NCBI RefSeq assembly: GCF_024138395.1
Contig: NZ_JAMYDU010000003.1
Span: 434,001 to 498,000 of the forward strand
Reading direction: 5' to 3'
Length of the DNA: 64,000 bases
Origin: Pseudomonas mandelii
GTDB taxonomy: Bacteria; Pseudomonadota; Gammaproteobacteria; Pseudomonadales; Pseudomonadaceae
Both the position numbers and the translations under genes were made by a program. Positions 40,371 through 49,250 of this stretch are shown here, one piece after another. Each line of letters begins with the position of its first letter. Within the stretch, counting starts at the first letter, position 1. Below the pieces are notes generated by a model. The model was not told where the DNA came from. It saw only the letters and a list, made by a program, of their open reading frames with translations, and made no database searches.

Positions 40371-42467
40371 TTAGAAGCCGCTTTCCCTGACCCCCAAAGC
40401 CGCCAAGCGCCGCCAGGCAACGCCCAGCAACGACTCGCCTCGGCCTTGCAACACCACAATGCCGCGCAACGGCTGCACCGGTGTCGGGGTATTTTCGAGG
40501 ATGCTCAACCGCGCGCCGTACTGCGCCTGCACCGGCTCGGCGCGCTGATGCTGATCGCGTCGCACGGCAATTGGCCCGTGGTGATCGGAGGTCAGCGCTT
40601 CCTGATCGATATAAGCCACGCCGTTGGTGTCGATTTCGCTCAATTGCACCTTAATTGCCGGGTGCATGGGGTCATCGGCGATGAACCGTCCGCTGGCACC
40701 TGGGGCGACACGCCAGAGTTCGGCTTCGGCCAGATAACCACGCAACCGCGCGCCGTCTTCGACCACCCGTGCCAAAGGATCCTCGGTGGAAAGCCAGCGG
40801 CCGACCGTGAGCTGCGGCAACAGATCGCGCACCTTGCCGCCGTGGGGCGCGCGCAGCAGTAGACGCTCACGCTGGGCGGCCAAGCCGCGATATTCGGCCA
40901 CGGCTTCGGCCAGGCGCTGTTCGACGATACCGGCATCGGCGGCGGTTTCGCTGCGGCCGGCCTGACGACGCATCTGTAATTGCTGGATCTGGATTTCGCG
41001 GCGGACGATGGCCTGGCGAGAGTCCAGATCCGGTGATTCCAGCTCAATCAGCACCTCACCTTGAGCGACGATCTGGCCGTCATGCACATTCACCGTTTTG
41101 ACCCGCGCCGCCACCGGCGCGTGCAGGGCGCTGGCGCGTCCGGCCTCTAGCATCGTCGGCAACTCCACCGCGCTGCGCCAAGGCAACGCCAGCAGCAGCA
41201 ACAGCCCAAGCAACGCCAGGCCGCTGAGCAATACTCGAGGCGCATGCGCCTGTTCGCGACGGTTCCACCATTGCCGCCACTCGCTCAGGATCGGCAGAAA
41301 GATGAACCACACCAGTTCCACCAGCATCAGGATAATCCCCAACACCTTGAAGAACAGGTGATACACCGCCAGCGCAATCCCGAAAAACAACGCTGCGCGC
41401 CACAGCCACGCGCCATACCCCCAGATCAGCAAACGTCGCTGCATCTTCGGCGACCATGGCTCTGGCGCCGGGGCTGCGTAGCCGAATAAAAACTCGCGCA
41501 GTCGCCAGCGGCATAAGGCGAAGGCCCGCCCCTGAAGGTTGTCCACTTCCCAGAAATCGCTGAGCAAGAAGTAGCCATCGAAACGCATGAACGGGTTGAG
41601 GTTAATCACCAGCGTGGTGATCCAGGTCGCACTGGCGAGCATGAACGCCGCCGTGCGCCCGGGGCCGTCAGGCAGCAGTGACCAGGCGAGCAGTGCGATA
41701 CACGCCAACACCAGTTCCGCCAGCACCCCGCCGGCACCGATCAGCAACCGCGCCCGGCGATCATTGACGCGCCAGGCATCGCTGACGTCCGTGTAAAACA
41801 TCGGCAGCAGCACCATGAACGCCACGCCCATGCTCTGCACCCGACAACCGGCGCGCTTGGCCATAAAGGCATGGCCGAACTCGTGGCAAAGCTTGGCGAA
41901 AAACAGCGCCACAGCAAACGCCAGCGCACCGCCGAGGCTGAACAGGTGCGGAAAGGTCGCGATAAACCGCTGCCAGTCCCGCGACACCAGAAACACCCCG
42001 AGCCCCAGCGTCGCGGGTAATCCGTAGCGCAATGCGCGCGGGCCGAAACGCTCCAGCCACGGCCAGGCTCGATTGAGAAAGGCGTCCGGGCGCCACAGCG
42101 GAATCCGGAAAAACAGGTATTGATGCAGCAGGATTTGCCACAGGCTCTGGCGCTGAGCCGCGGCCTTCAGGCTGTAACTGGCGCGCTGCGACGGGTCGAG
42201 GGCGCTAATCAGGTCGTGGCCACGCAAAAACTCCAGCAATTGCTCAAGCGCCACGCTATCCAGTGGCAGCCCCGGTTCGCGGTTGGCGGCACGCAGCACT
42301 TGGTCCGAATCACCCAGAGACCAATGGCGCAGCAGGCGCATCGCCGCCGCACCGAGTTTGAAATAACGCCCACGCACCGGGTCGGCCAGGGTCCAGCGCG
42401 GCGACCCGTCAAGGGCCGGGGCCGCCGCCGACAATTGCAGGTCTGCCCGCAGGCTCGGCAGGCTCAT
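40371..42467 (-). CDS. site-2 (M50) metalloprotease fused to a HlyD-type adaptor
   Basis: A 698-residue inner-membrane protein. Residues 150-430 have several membrane segments and the M50 protease motifs: zinc site HEFGH at 195-199 and the third-ligand motif NPFMRFDG at 291-298. Residues 430-650 are a lipoyl/HlyD-type adaptor part (ALHAPVAARVKTVNVHDGQI, EVLIELESPDLDSRQAIVRR, then coiled coil EAVAEYRGLAAQRERLLLRA). Similar fusions accompany export systems of peptides and of large adhesins. It is the last of three overlapping or touching genes with two further adaptors. It could form an inner-membrane adaptor or process the exported protein; the substrate is unproven. Confidence 0.88.
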   Translation of the reverse strand: MSLPSLRADLQLSAAAPALDGSPRWTLADPVRGRYFKLGAAAMRLLRHWSLGDSDQVLRAANREPGLPLDSVALEQLLEFLRGHDLISALDPSQRASYSLKAAAQRQSLWQILLHQYLFFRIPLWRPDAFLNRAWPWLERFGPRALRYGLPATLGLGVFLVSRDWQRFIATFPHLFSLGGALAFAVALFFAKLCHEFGHAFMAKRAGCRVQSMGVAFMVLLPMFYTDVSDAWRVNDRRARLLIGAGGVLAELVLACIALLAWSLLPDGPGRTAAFMLASATWITTLVINLNPFMRFDGYFLLSDFWEVDNLQGRAFALCRWRLREFLFGYAAPAPEPWSPKMQRRLLIWGYGAWLWRAALFFGIALAVYHLFFKVLGIILMLVELVWFIFLPILSEWRQWWNRREQAHAPRVLLSGLALLGLLLLLALPWRSAVELPTMLEAGRASALHAPVAARVKTVNVHDGQIVAQGEVLIELESPDLDSRQAIVRREIQIQQLQMRRQAGRSETAADAGIVEQRLAEAVAEYRGLAAQRERLLLRAPHGGKVRDLLPQLTVGRWLSTEDPLARVVEDGARLRGYLAEAELWRVAPGASGRFIADDPMHPAIKVQLSEIDTNGVAYIDQEALTSDHHGPIAVRRDQHQRAEPVQAQYGARLSILENTPTPVQPLRGIVVLQGRGESLLGVAWRRLAALGVRESGF

Positions 42468-43787
42468 CTACAGGCCTACGCTCTGACGCAAACCGGCGAG
42501 CGGTCGACGCAACAGATACAACGCCAGTGGCGCACGGTCGCCGAAGACTTTCGCGGTGCCGCGCAGGCCAATACGCGGCGGCGCGGCGTCGAACGTCGCA
42601 TCCAGTCGATAAGCCAGTTGCCCGGCAGCGGTAGGTTGCGCCTCGTAGGCCGAACGTTCGAGTTTGGCCAGATGCCGCTGCAGCGGATCGCTGTCGAGAA
42701 ACAGCGCAACTTGCGCACCCGGCTCCAGGGAGATCGCATCGCCCATGGCCAATTCGATGCGCAACTCGGCCTGGTTCGGGTCGGCGATTTCCATCAGCCG
42801 CTCGCCGGTCTGCACCGGTTTTCCGGTCCAGCGCTCGGCGTCGGCGAACACCGCGATACCGTCCCGCTCGGCGCGCACTTCGCTGCGTTTGAGCAGTTCA
42901 CGGGCGTAATCCCGTTCGGCACGTTTCTGCTCGACGCGAGCCGCCAGCAGATCGATTTTCGAACTGGATTCGGCATCGGCGAAGGAGCGTTGGGAATTGG
43001 CCTTGAGTTCCGCTTCGGCAACGCCCAGGGCGCGCTCTGCCACATCGGCCTGAGCCTTGAGCGTGGTGCTTTCGAAGCGCAGCAGCAGGTCGCCGGTTTT
43101 CACCGTCTGGTTGGGTTTGACCAGAAAGTCGGCGATCACCCCGTCCAGCGGCGCCGCGACCACCCGACCGCCCAACGGGACGACTTCGGCCGGGGCCAGC
43201 ACCGATTGGCGCACCGGGATCAGCAACCCGAGCAACAACACGGCGACCAGCGCCACCTGACGCTTGCGCGTCCAGCGCAATCGCCAGGGTTTACGCGGCT
43301 GCAGCGCCAGCCAGGCATGGCTGTAGGTGTCGCCCAGTTGCGACAGCAGCACTTGTTCGGAAGGGTTCCACGGCACATCCCTCGCCAGCCACAGACCGCC
43401 GAACACCTCACCCTGATGATCGATCAGCGGCAGCCAGAACACCTGAGCGGCTGACAGACTTTGCCAATCGGCCAGAATCGATTCACTGAGAAGATCGGGT
43501 GTGATCACCCGCGCCTGTTTCAACACCTCAAGCTTGAACAGCTGCGCGACTGCTTGCTCGACAAACGCCACGAACGGCGCATTCGGTTCCACGGCACTGA
43601 CACCGGTGACCGCCTGCACCTTACCGGCGATCAACAGCGCAGCATGGCGAAAACCGAACAGTGCCTGGCCGTCATTGACCAAGCTGTAAGCCAGTTGCGA
43701 AGGCGTGCGCGCGGCGCGGGTCTGGCGTTCTAGGTCGAGAAACCTTGCGAACACCTGCTCGGCGCCACCTGTCACCGGGGCGTTCAT
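42468..43787 (-). CDS. HlyD-type adaptor with N-terminal GAF-like domain
   Basis: A 439-residue protein. Residues 20-165 look like a cytoplasmic GAF-type domain (LAYSLVNDGQALFGFRHAAL, VFWLPLIDHQGEVFGGLWLA). A membrane segment follows near 175-195 (QVALVAVLLLGLLIPVRQSV), then an HlyD adaptor: VVAAPLDGVIADFLVKPNQT, VKTGDLLLRFESTTLKAQAD, a coiled coil, and a C-terminal barrel. The unusual cytoplasmic N-terminus suggests sensing or control of the export complex. The ATG overlaps the upstream gene (ATGA) and the stop touches the M50-fusion start. Confidence 0.88.
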   Translation of the reverse strand: MNAPVTGGAEQVFARFLDLERQTRAARTPSQLAYSLVNDGQALFGFRHAALLIAGKVQAVTGVSAVEPNAPFVAFVEQAVAQLFKLEVLKQARVITPDLLSESILADWQSLSAAQVFWLPLIDHQGEVFGGLWLARDVPWNPSEQVLLSQLGDTYSHAWLALQPRKPWRLRWTRKRQVALVAVLLLGLLIPVRQSVLAPAEVVPLGGRVVAAPLDGVIADFLVKPNQTVKTGDLLLRFESTTLKAQADVAERALGVAEAELKANSQRSFADAESSSKIDLLAARVEQKRAERDYARELLKRSEVRAERDGIAVFADAERWTGKPVQTGERLMEIADPNQAELRIELAMGDAISLEPGAQVALFLDSDPLQRHLAKLERSAYEAQPTAAGQLAYRLDATFDAAPPRIGLRGTAKVFGDRAPLALYLLRRPLAGLRQSVGL

Positions 43788-44566
43788 TTGAACTCCGCAA
43801 AATGCGCCGTTCCGCTCATGCCGGCCAACAGACCATTGGCGTTGGGTAGCGCCGCCACCAGCAGCAAGGTCTGGCTGCCTTCGTCGATCCGCGCACCGAG
43901 TCGCTTGACCGTGGCATCCAGCGGCTGACCGGTTTCATCGGGGACAAAACTGAACGTCTGGCCGGGCTTGAGTTTGCCCATCCAGCGCGACGGCACCAAC
44001 AGGTGAATTTCCAGGGTGCGGTTATCGACCACGTCCAGCAACGGTGCGCCAGCGGCAACGCTTTCGTAGCGCTTGACCTTGCGCTCGACGACCTGACCAT
44101 CGAACGGCGCCACCACGCTGCAGCGTTTGACCTGAACCTGATAGACCTGAGACTGCGCATGAATCTCGCTGACCTTAGCCTCGGCCCGCGCCACTTCAAA
44201 GCGCCCGACTGAATTCAACGCCGCCAGTTGCTTGTTGTGCGCCAGTTCTTCACCGGCACCACGGCTGGCGGCCTGAGCTGCATTGAGCTGAGCCTGATAA
44301 GCCGAACAGTCAAATCGCGCCAGGGTGTCGCCCTTTTTGAACGACTCGCCCTCACTGAATGGCAACTCGACAATCCGCCCCGACAACTCGCTGGCCAGCA
44401 CCGCCTGATCCCGGGCTCGCAGCACACCACGGGCTTCACTGCTGGCCGACGCGTTACCACCGACCGCACTGTTTTCCAGTAGCGGATCGTCTGGCGCAGG
44501 CGTTTGCGCCTGTACTACGCACGTTACAAAGGTCAATCCAATAACCCAAACACGAACACGCCGCAT
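43784..44566 (-). CDS. periplasmic adaptor (HlyD/RND type)
   Basis: A 260-residue periplasmic adaptor with a Sec signal (VWVIGLTFVTCVVQAQTPAP). The body is lipoyl half-motifs (LASELSGRIVELPFSEGESF, CSVVAPFDGQVVERKVKRYE), a short coiled coil (QLNAAQAASRGAGEELAHN) and a barrel (PSRWMGKLKPGQTFSFVPDE). It is shorter than efflux RND adaptors and lies first in the three-gene module. There is no RND pump next to it. It is likely to contact a TolC duct. Confidence 0.88.
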   Translation of the reverse strand: MRRVRVWVIGLTFVTCVVQAQTPAPDDPLLENSAVGGNASASSEARGVLRARDQAVLASELSGRIVELPFSEGESFKKGDTLARFDCSAYQAQLNAAQAASRGAGEELAHNKQLAALNSVGRFEVARAEAKVSEIHAQSQVYQVQVKRCSVVAPFDGQVVERKVKRYESVAAGAPLLDVVDNRTLEIHLLVPSRWMGKLKPGQTFSFVPDETGQPLDATVKRLGARIDEGSQTLLLVAALPNANGLLAGMSGTAHFAEFK

Positions 44567-44805
44567 AACCGTAACTCCCTGACGGATGAGCGGAGTCTAT
44601 GACAGCGGGGGTGAGCGTCAAGCCGGATGGCCATCATTGGTTGAAAGGGCGTGCTCGCCGATCAGTATTAATTGCCTTACAAATCATCCAGAAGGTTCCT
44701 ACACCATAGCCGGACAGCCACAGATTGCAGACGTAGACCTGACACCTTAATCTGGCCGAACTAAACCTTGTACGCAGCGATTAAGTTCGCTGGCAGTCAG
44801 GGTGA
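44567..44805 (-). other. intergenic region upstream of the adaptor module
   Basis: No gene seen. It should carry the promoter of the three-gene adaptor module on the minus strand. No binding site recognised. Confidence 0.3.
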
Positions 44806-44832
44806 AGAAACCGGCTCCGGCCGGTTTTTTCG
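44806..44832. terminator. rho-independent terminator after the efflux operon
   Basis: Stem AAACCGGC / GCCGGTTT around a short loop with a TTTTTT run on the plus strand, 16 bases past the OprM-like stop. The T-run favours the plus strand, and on the minus strand TTTCTTC follows. Confidence 0.6.
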
Positions 44833-44848
44833 TTTTTCTGCGAGCAGA

Positions 44849-46327
44849 TCAGCGCTGCGCCATCTCTCCCACCGGATACACCGACTCCCATCCCCCACCC
44901 AACGCCTTGTACAAACCAACCATTGCCAACGACACCCCGGTCGAGCTTTCAACCCACTGCTGCTGGGTCGCCAGCAATTCGCCTTGCACGGTGAGGACGT
45001 TGACGAAATCCACCACACCTTCGACGTATTGCTGTTGCGCGGTGTGCAGGGCGATCTGGTTTTGGCGCACGGCTTCGGCAAGGCTGTCGCGGCGCAGTTG
45101 GCTGGCATTGTAAGCGGTGAGTTGATCGTCGATTTCATGCCAAGCCCGCAGTACGGTTTGCTGGTAGGCCAGCGCCGCTTCCTGTTGCTGGGCTTCGCGC
45201 AGGTGCAACATGCCGCGCAGGCGACCGCCGTCGAACAGCGGCAGGCTGAACTGCGGACCGATGCCGAACGAGCGCGAGCCCCAGGAACCGAAATCGCTTA
45301 ATTGCATGGCTTGCGAACCGATGTTGCCCGACAGGGTGATCCGCGGATAAAAGTCACCCTTGGCTACGCCGATGCTGGCGGTAGCGGCGTGCAGACGGGC
45401 TTCGGCCTGACGGATATCGGGGCGCCGCTCAGCCAATTGCGAGGGCAAGCCGATGGCGACCTGACGCGGGGTTTGCAGCACCGGGGCGTCTGTGGATAAC
45501 TCAGCGGACAGCGCTTGCGGCGGTTCGCCCATCAACAGGCTCAGGGCGTTGATCAGTTGCGACTGACGCTGCTCCAGCGCCGGTAACCGTGATTCAATGG
45601 CCGCGACTTGCGCAGCGGCTTCGGCAACGTCCAGATCCGTCGCCACACCATCAGCCAGGCGCAGTTGCGAGAGTTTCAAACTATGTCGGGCGACGTCGAG
45701 GTTCTGCTCGGTGACGGCCCGCGTGCTTTGCACACCGCGCAGTTGAATGTAGTCCTGAGCGGCTTCGGCGAGCACCGACAGCAGCACGCCGCGACGATCG
45801 TTTTCCGCCACTTCCAGGGTGGCATCGGCGGCTTCGGTTTCGCGGCGCACACGACCCCAGAAATCCAGCTCCCAAGAAGCGAAAAAGCCTGCGTCCCACA
45901 GATTGAACGCCGAGTCGCCGTTGTTGCCCGACGGATCGCTCAGGCCTTCACCGCTGTTGCGTTTGCGCCCGTAGCTACCGCTGGCGGCGGTATTGGGATA
46001 GCGGTTGGCGGTGATCACCTGGCGCGCGGCGCGGCTTTGTTGCAAGCGGCTGCTGGCGAGCTTCAGGTCGAGGTTGTCGGTCAGGGCGCGTTGAGTCAGG
46101 GCAGAGAGTTTCGGGTCGTGGAATACTTCCCACCAGCGTTCGTCCATTTCGCTGGGAATGATCTGACTGGCGGCGGCTTTAATTGGTTTGGACCATTCGG
46201 CCACTTGTTGCGGCTGAGGTTTCTGGAAGTCCGGGCCGACAGTGCAAGCCGAAAGGCTCATGACCAGCAAGGCATAAAGGGGAATGCAAGGCCACTGGCC
46301 TCTTCGCGAGCAAGCCCGCTCCCACAC
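44849..46327 (-). CDS. OprM/NodT-family outer-membrane efflux lipoprotein
   Basis: A 492-residue outer-membrane channel of the OprM/NodT type: lipobox LSACTVGPDFQKP, FHDPKLSALTQRALTDNLDL, NLWDAGFFASWELDFWGRVR, ERRPDIRQAEARLHAATASI, PLFDGGRLRG. It is the third gene of an emrA-emrB-type efflux operon. The frame continues to an ATG at 46426 that overlaps the emrA stop, but a REP pair fills the interval and encodes REP-like peptides (ASKPAP, VWERACSRR). A GTG at 46327 has AAGGAG six bases upstream and gives a normal lipoprotein signal, so I take it as the working start. If 46426 is used, the signal would lie 55 residues inside. Confidence 0.85.
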   Translation of the reverse strand: MWERACSRRGQWPCIPLYALLVMSLSACTVGPDFQKPQPQQVAEWSKPIKAAASQIIPSEMDERWWEVFHDPKLSALTQRALTDNLDLKLASSRLQQSRAARQVITANRYPNTAASGSYGRKRNSGEGLSDPSGNNGDSAFNLWDAGFFASWELDFWGRVRRETEAADATLEVAENDRRGVLLSVLAEAAQDYIQLRGVQSTRAVTEQNLDVARHSLKLSQLRLADGVATDLDVAEAAAQVAAIESRLPALEQRQSQLINALSLLMGEPPQALSAELSTDAPVLQTPRQVAIGLPSQLAERRPDIRQAEARLHAATASIGVAKGDFYPRITLSGNIGSQAMQLSDFGSWGSRSFGIGPQFSLPLFDGGRLRGMLHLREAQQQEAALAYQQTVLRAWHEIDDQLTAYNASQLRRDSLAEAVRQNQIALHTAQQQYVEGVVDFVNVLTVQGELLATQQQWVESSTGVSLAMVGLYKALGGGWESVYPVGEMAQR

Positions 46328-46397
46328 TGGATCTCCTTTTGAGCATAAAGCTTGGGCACCCAGCAGATCGAATGTGGGAGCGGGCTTGCTAGCGAAG
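46302..46397. repeat. inverted REP pair inside the 5' part of the efflux lipoprotein gene
   Basis: Arms CTTCGCGAGCAAGCCCGCTC... and TGTGGGAGCGGGCTTGCTAG... (one mismatch), 46302-46326 and 46373-46397, in the gene's reading frame between the emrA overlap and the signal peptide. Confidence 0.92.
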
Positions 46398-46422
46398 ACG
46401 TCAGCCCTATCAACAAAAATCT

Positions 46423-47487
46423 TCATCGTTGCGCGACCTCATGCTCGCTGGCGCTTGCAGTATCAATCCTCGCCTCCACCGACATCCCCACCCGCAACCG
46501 CTCGGCCAATGGCTGCCCCGGATCGAGGATGATTTTCACCGGAATCCGTTGCACAACCTTGGTGAAGTTGCCGGTGGCGTTGTCCGGTTTGACCGAGGCG
46601 AAGGTCACGCCCGTAGCCGGTGCGATGCTCTCGACACGTCCGCGCAGGGCTTCGCCGCCGAGGCTGTCGACATGTACTTGCACGCTCTGCCCCGGCTGTA
46701 CGTCAGTCAGTTGGGTTTCCTGAAAATTGGCGACCACATAAGCCCGCTCCAACGGCACCACAGCGAGAATCATGCTGCCCGGAGTGACATAGGCGCCGAC
46801 CCGTACGGCGCGCTCGCCGACCATGCCGTCCTGGGGCGCAACGATGCGCGTATAGGACAGCTCATAGCTGGCCATTTCCAGCGCCGCTTGCGCACGTTTC
46901 AGCCCACCTTCGGCCGCATCACGCTGGGCGGTCAGGATCTCTACCTGCTTGCGTTCCGCCGCGAGCACTGCCGTGGCATTGGCCAAGCGAGCAGAGGCCT
47001 GATCGATGCGCGTACGCGCTTGCTGAGCATTTTGCACCGTGCCGGCGCCGACCCCGGCGAGGTGGTTGTAGCGGTTCAGTTCATGCTCGGCGAAAGCCAT
47101 TTCAGCCTTCGCCGAAACCACTGTGGCCTGGGCCTGAGCGATCACCGATGTCTGGCGCTCCAGCGTGGCCCGAGCGTTCTGCAACTGCGCCCTGGCCACC
47201 AGGGTTTCAGCATCGGCGGCCTCAGCGGCGGCGCGCAGATCGCGGTCGTCGATCAATGCCAGTAGCTGCCCGGCCTTGACCTGCTGGTTGTCTTCCACCA
47301 ACACGTCCTTGATGAACCCCGCCACGCGCGGTGCCACCAAGGTGAAGTCCGCCGAGACGAAGGCATCGTTGGTGCTCTGCTGTGTACGCTTACCGAACAA
47401 GCCCGGCGCCAGCAGATAAATCAACACGCTGACCGCCATCACTGCGGCAATGCCGACAGCGACTTTTTGCTTTGATTGAGTCGTCAT
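46423..47487 (-). CDS. EmrA-type membrane fusion protein
   Basis: A 354-residue HlyD-family adaptor with one N-terminal membrane segment (VAVGIAAVMAVSVLIYLLA), lipoyl domain halves (VAPRVAGFIKDVLVEDNQQV, RIVAPQDGMVGERAVRVGAY), a long coiled coil (residues about 95-200) and a barrel. It links the MFS pump encoded upstream with the OprM-type channel downstream. The ATG at 47487 (MTTQSKQKVAV) was chosen over the longer frame to 47598 because the latter overlaps the pump gene. Confidence 0.92.
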   Translation of the reverse strand: MTTQSKQKVAVGIAAVMAVSVLIYLLAPGLFGKRTQQSTNDAFVSADFTLVAPRVAGFIKDVLVEDNQQVKAGQLLALIDDRDLRAAAEAADAETLVARAQLQNARATLERQTSVIAQAQATVVSAKAEMAFAEHELNRYNHLAGVGAGTVQNAQQARTRIDQASARLANATAVLAAERKQVEILTAQRDAAEGGLKRAQAALEMASYELSYTRIVAPQDGMVGERAVRVGAYVTPGSMILAVVPLERAYVVANFQETQLTDVQPGQSVQVHVDSLGGEALRGRVESIAPATGVTFASVKPDNATGNFTKVVQRIPVKIILDPGQPLAERLRVGMSVEARIDTASASEHEVAQR

Positions 47488-47513
47488 AAAAACCTTCTGT
47501 TTCAGTGAAGCAT

Positions 47514-49052
47514 TCAAGTCGGCGCGCGCGGTGGATAGATCCGCGTTGGCAGCCAGAAAATCAGCAGGATCAGCGCCACGGCGACACCGGCCATGCACAG
47601 ATAAAGATCGGAAGAGGTCAGCACTAAGGCCTGTTGATGCAGTCGGTGAGCGAGACCAACGCTAGTGCCGTCAACCAGAGGCGAATTACCCAGGTTGTCC
47701 ACCAGCATGGTCGAGTGGAAATGCAGCCTTGCGGTGGTCAATGTCTCGATCACACCCGTGGCAATCACCGCCGCCAAGCCTTTCACGGTGTTGAACCAGG
47801 TCGAGGCGTACGGCCCTTCCATCGGTGTGATGCTGCCGGTGGAAAGCATCAACAGCGGCAGCACGGCCATGGGCTGACCGAAAATCTGCAGCCATTGCAG
47901 GACGTAGAAACCATCGCGAATCCATACCGACGTCAGTTGCGAACCACCGAGGCAAGACAGCGCCAGCATGCTCAGGCCGATCCCCAGCACCCAGCGGCAA
48001 TCGACCCAACGCAGGTTGCACAGCGCCGCCACCAACGGCAGCGCTATCAACTGAGGCAGCGCCGCCAGCAGCATGATCGGCGCGGTCTGCACCGGGCGAT
48101 AACCCTGGACCTGAGCCAGGTAACTGGAAGGAATGAGGACCACCGCGAGCAACACCACCAGCACGCCGGCCAGGGTCAACAGGGCGAACGACAGGTTACG
48201 GATACCGAGCATCTGTAACTTGAAGAACGGAATCGGTTGCGACCACTCATTGATCAGAAACAGCACCAGCAACAGCAACCCGCCGCCGAGCAGTCCGCAA
48301 ATCAGGCTCGACTCGAACCAGTCCAGCCGATTGCCTTGCAGAATGCCGATCACCAACATGCAGATCGCCGCAAACCCCAGCAGCAAGCCACGCCAATTGA
48401 ACTGTTTGAAGCGTTCCAGCCGCAGCGGATCCTGAGGCAAACCATAAGCCACCGCTGCCATGGCAATCAGGCACGGCACGACGATTTGCCAGAAGGTCCA
48501 TTGCCAGCCGACGTACTCGGTCCACAACCCGGCCAGCGGTGTACCGAGACCGGGGCCGAAGGTCGCTGTCAGGGCATAACCGGCCAGGCCATAGAGTTTC
48601 ACGTTGGCCGGCAAGAACCGCAGGGCAACGGTCATCAGCATCGGCGGCAGCGCGCCGCCAGCAAGACCTTGCAAGGTGCGCACGACCAGCAGACTTTCGT
48701 AATTCGGGGCGAACGGGCACAACACACCCAGCAAGGTGAATGCACTGATCGCGTACAGGGTGAAGCGTCGCAACGAAAACGTCACCGAACACCAAGGGGC
48801 AAACGCCATGGCGGCCACCGAGGTCGCGGTGTAACTGGCGACCAGCCAGGTGCCTTCGTCGTAACCGATGGCCAACGCGCCACGGATATCGGCCAGCGCG
48901 ACTTTGGTCACCATCTCGTTCAGGCCCGACACCAGCACCGCCAGCAACACGCCTACCAGGCCGATGATGATTCGCGGGCCGAAGACCGGAGGCGTGATGG
49001 CGGTCGCTGGTTTGGCCGCAGCGAGAGGCGCCGTGACCGTGAGGGAAGTCAT
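47514..49052 (-). CDS. EmrB/QacA-type MFS drug transporter (DHA2, 14 TM)
   Basis: A 512-residue major facilitator of the DHA2 family with about 14 membrane segments. Motifs: VSGLNEMVTKVALADIRGAL (motif D1 region), the motif A-like segment after TM2, and VVRTLQGLAGGALPPMLMTV (motif C-like). With the EmrA-type adaptor and the outer-membrane lipoprotein it forms a proton-driven tripartite efflux pump; substrates are likely lipophilic drugs or aromatic compounds but are not known. The ATG at 49052 has GGAGC upstream; a TTG three codons earlier is possible. Confidence 0.93.
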   Translation of the reverse strand: MTSLTVTAPLAAAKPATAITPPVFGPRIIIGLVGVLLAVLVSGLNEMVTKVALADIRGALAIGYDEGTWLVASYTATSVAAMAFAPWCSVTFSLRRFTLYAISAFTLLGVLCPFAPNYESLLVVRTLQGLAGGALPPMLMTVALRFLPANVKLYGLAGYALTATFGPGLGTPLAGLWTEYVGWQWTFWQIVVPCLIAMAAVAYGLPQDPLRLERFKQFNWRGLLLGFAAICMLVIGILQGNRLDWFESSLICGLLGGGLLLLVLFLINEWSQPIPFFKLQMLGIRNLSFALLTLAGVLVVLLAVVLIPSSYLAQVQGYRPVQTAPIMLLAALPQLIALPLVAALCNLRWVDCRWVLGIGLSMLALSCLGGSQLTSVWIRDGFYVLQWLQIFGQPMAVLPLLMLSTGSITPMEGPYASTWFNTVKGLAAVIATGVIETLTTARLHFHSTMLVDNLGNSPLVDGTSVGLAHRLHQQALVLTSSDLYLCMAGVAVALILLIFWLPTRIYPPRAPT

Positions 49053-49160
49053 GTACTGCAAGCTCCGGAAGGGGAATACCGAAGCATTTTAGGGAGGGTG
49101 GGAGCTTACGAAAATTGACTTATTGGCAGCTTATAAGTGCGCCATACGCAATCGTTAAAT

Positions 49161-49246
49161 CAAAAGATCGCAGCCTTCGGCAGCTCCTACAAAAGCATGG
49201 CGAACACATATCCCCGGTAGGAGCTGCCGAAGGCTGCGATCTTTTG
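49161..49246. repeat. inverted REP pair
   Basis: Arms CAAAAGATCGCAGCCTTCGG... and complement, of the GTAGGAGCTGCCGAAGGCTG type, same type as the pair at 24041-24117. Confidence 0.92.
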
Positions 49247-49250
49247 ATCT

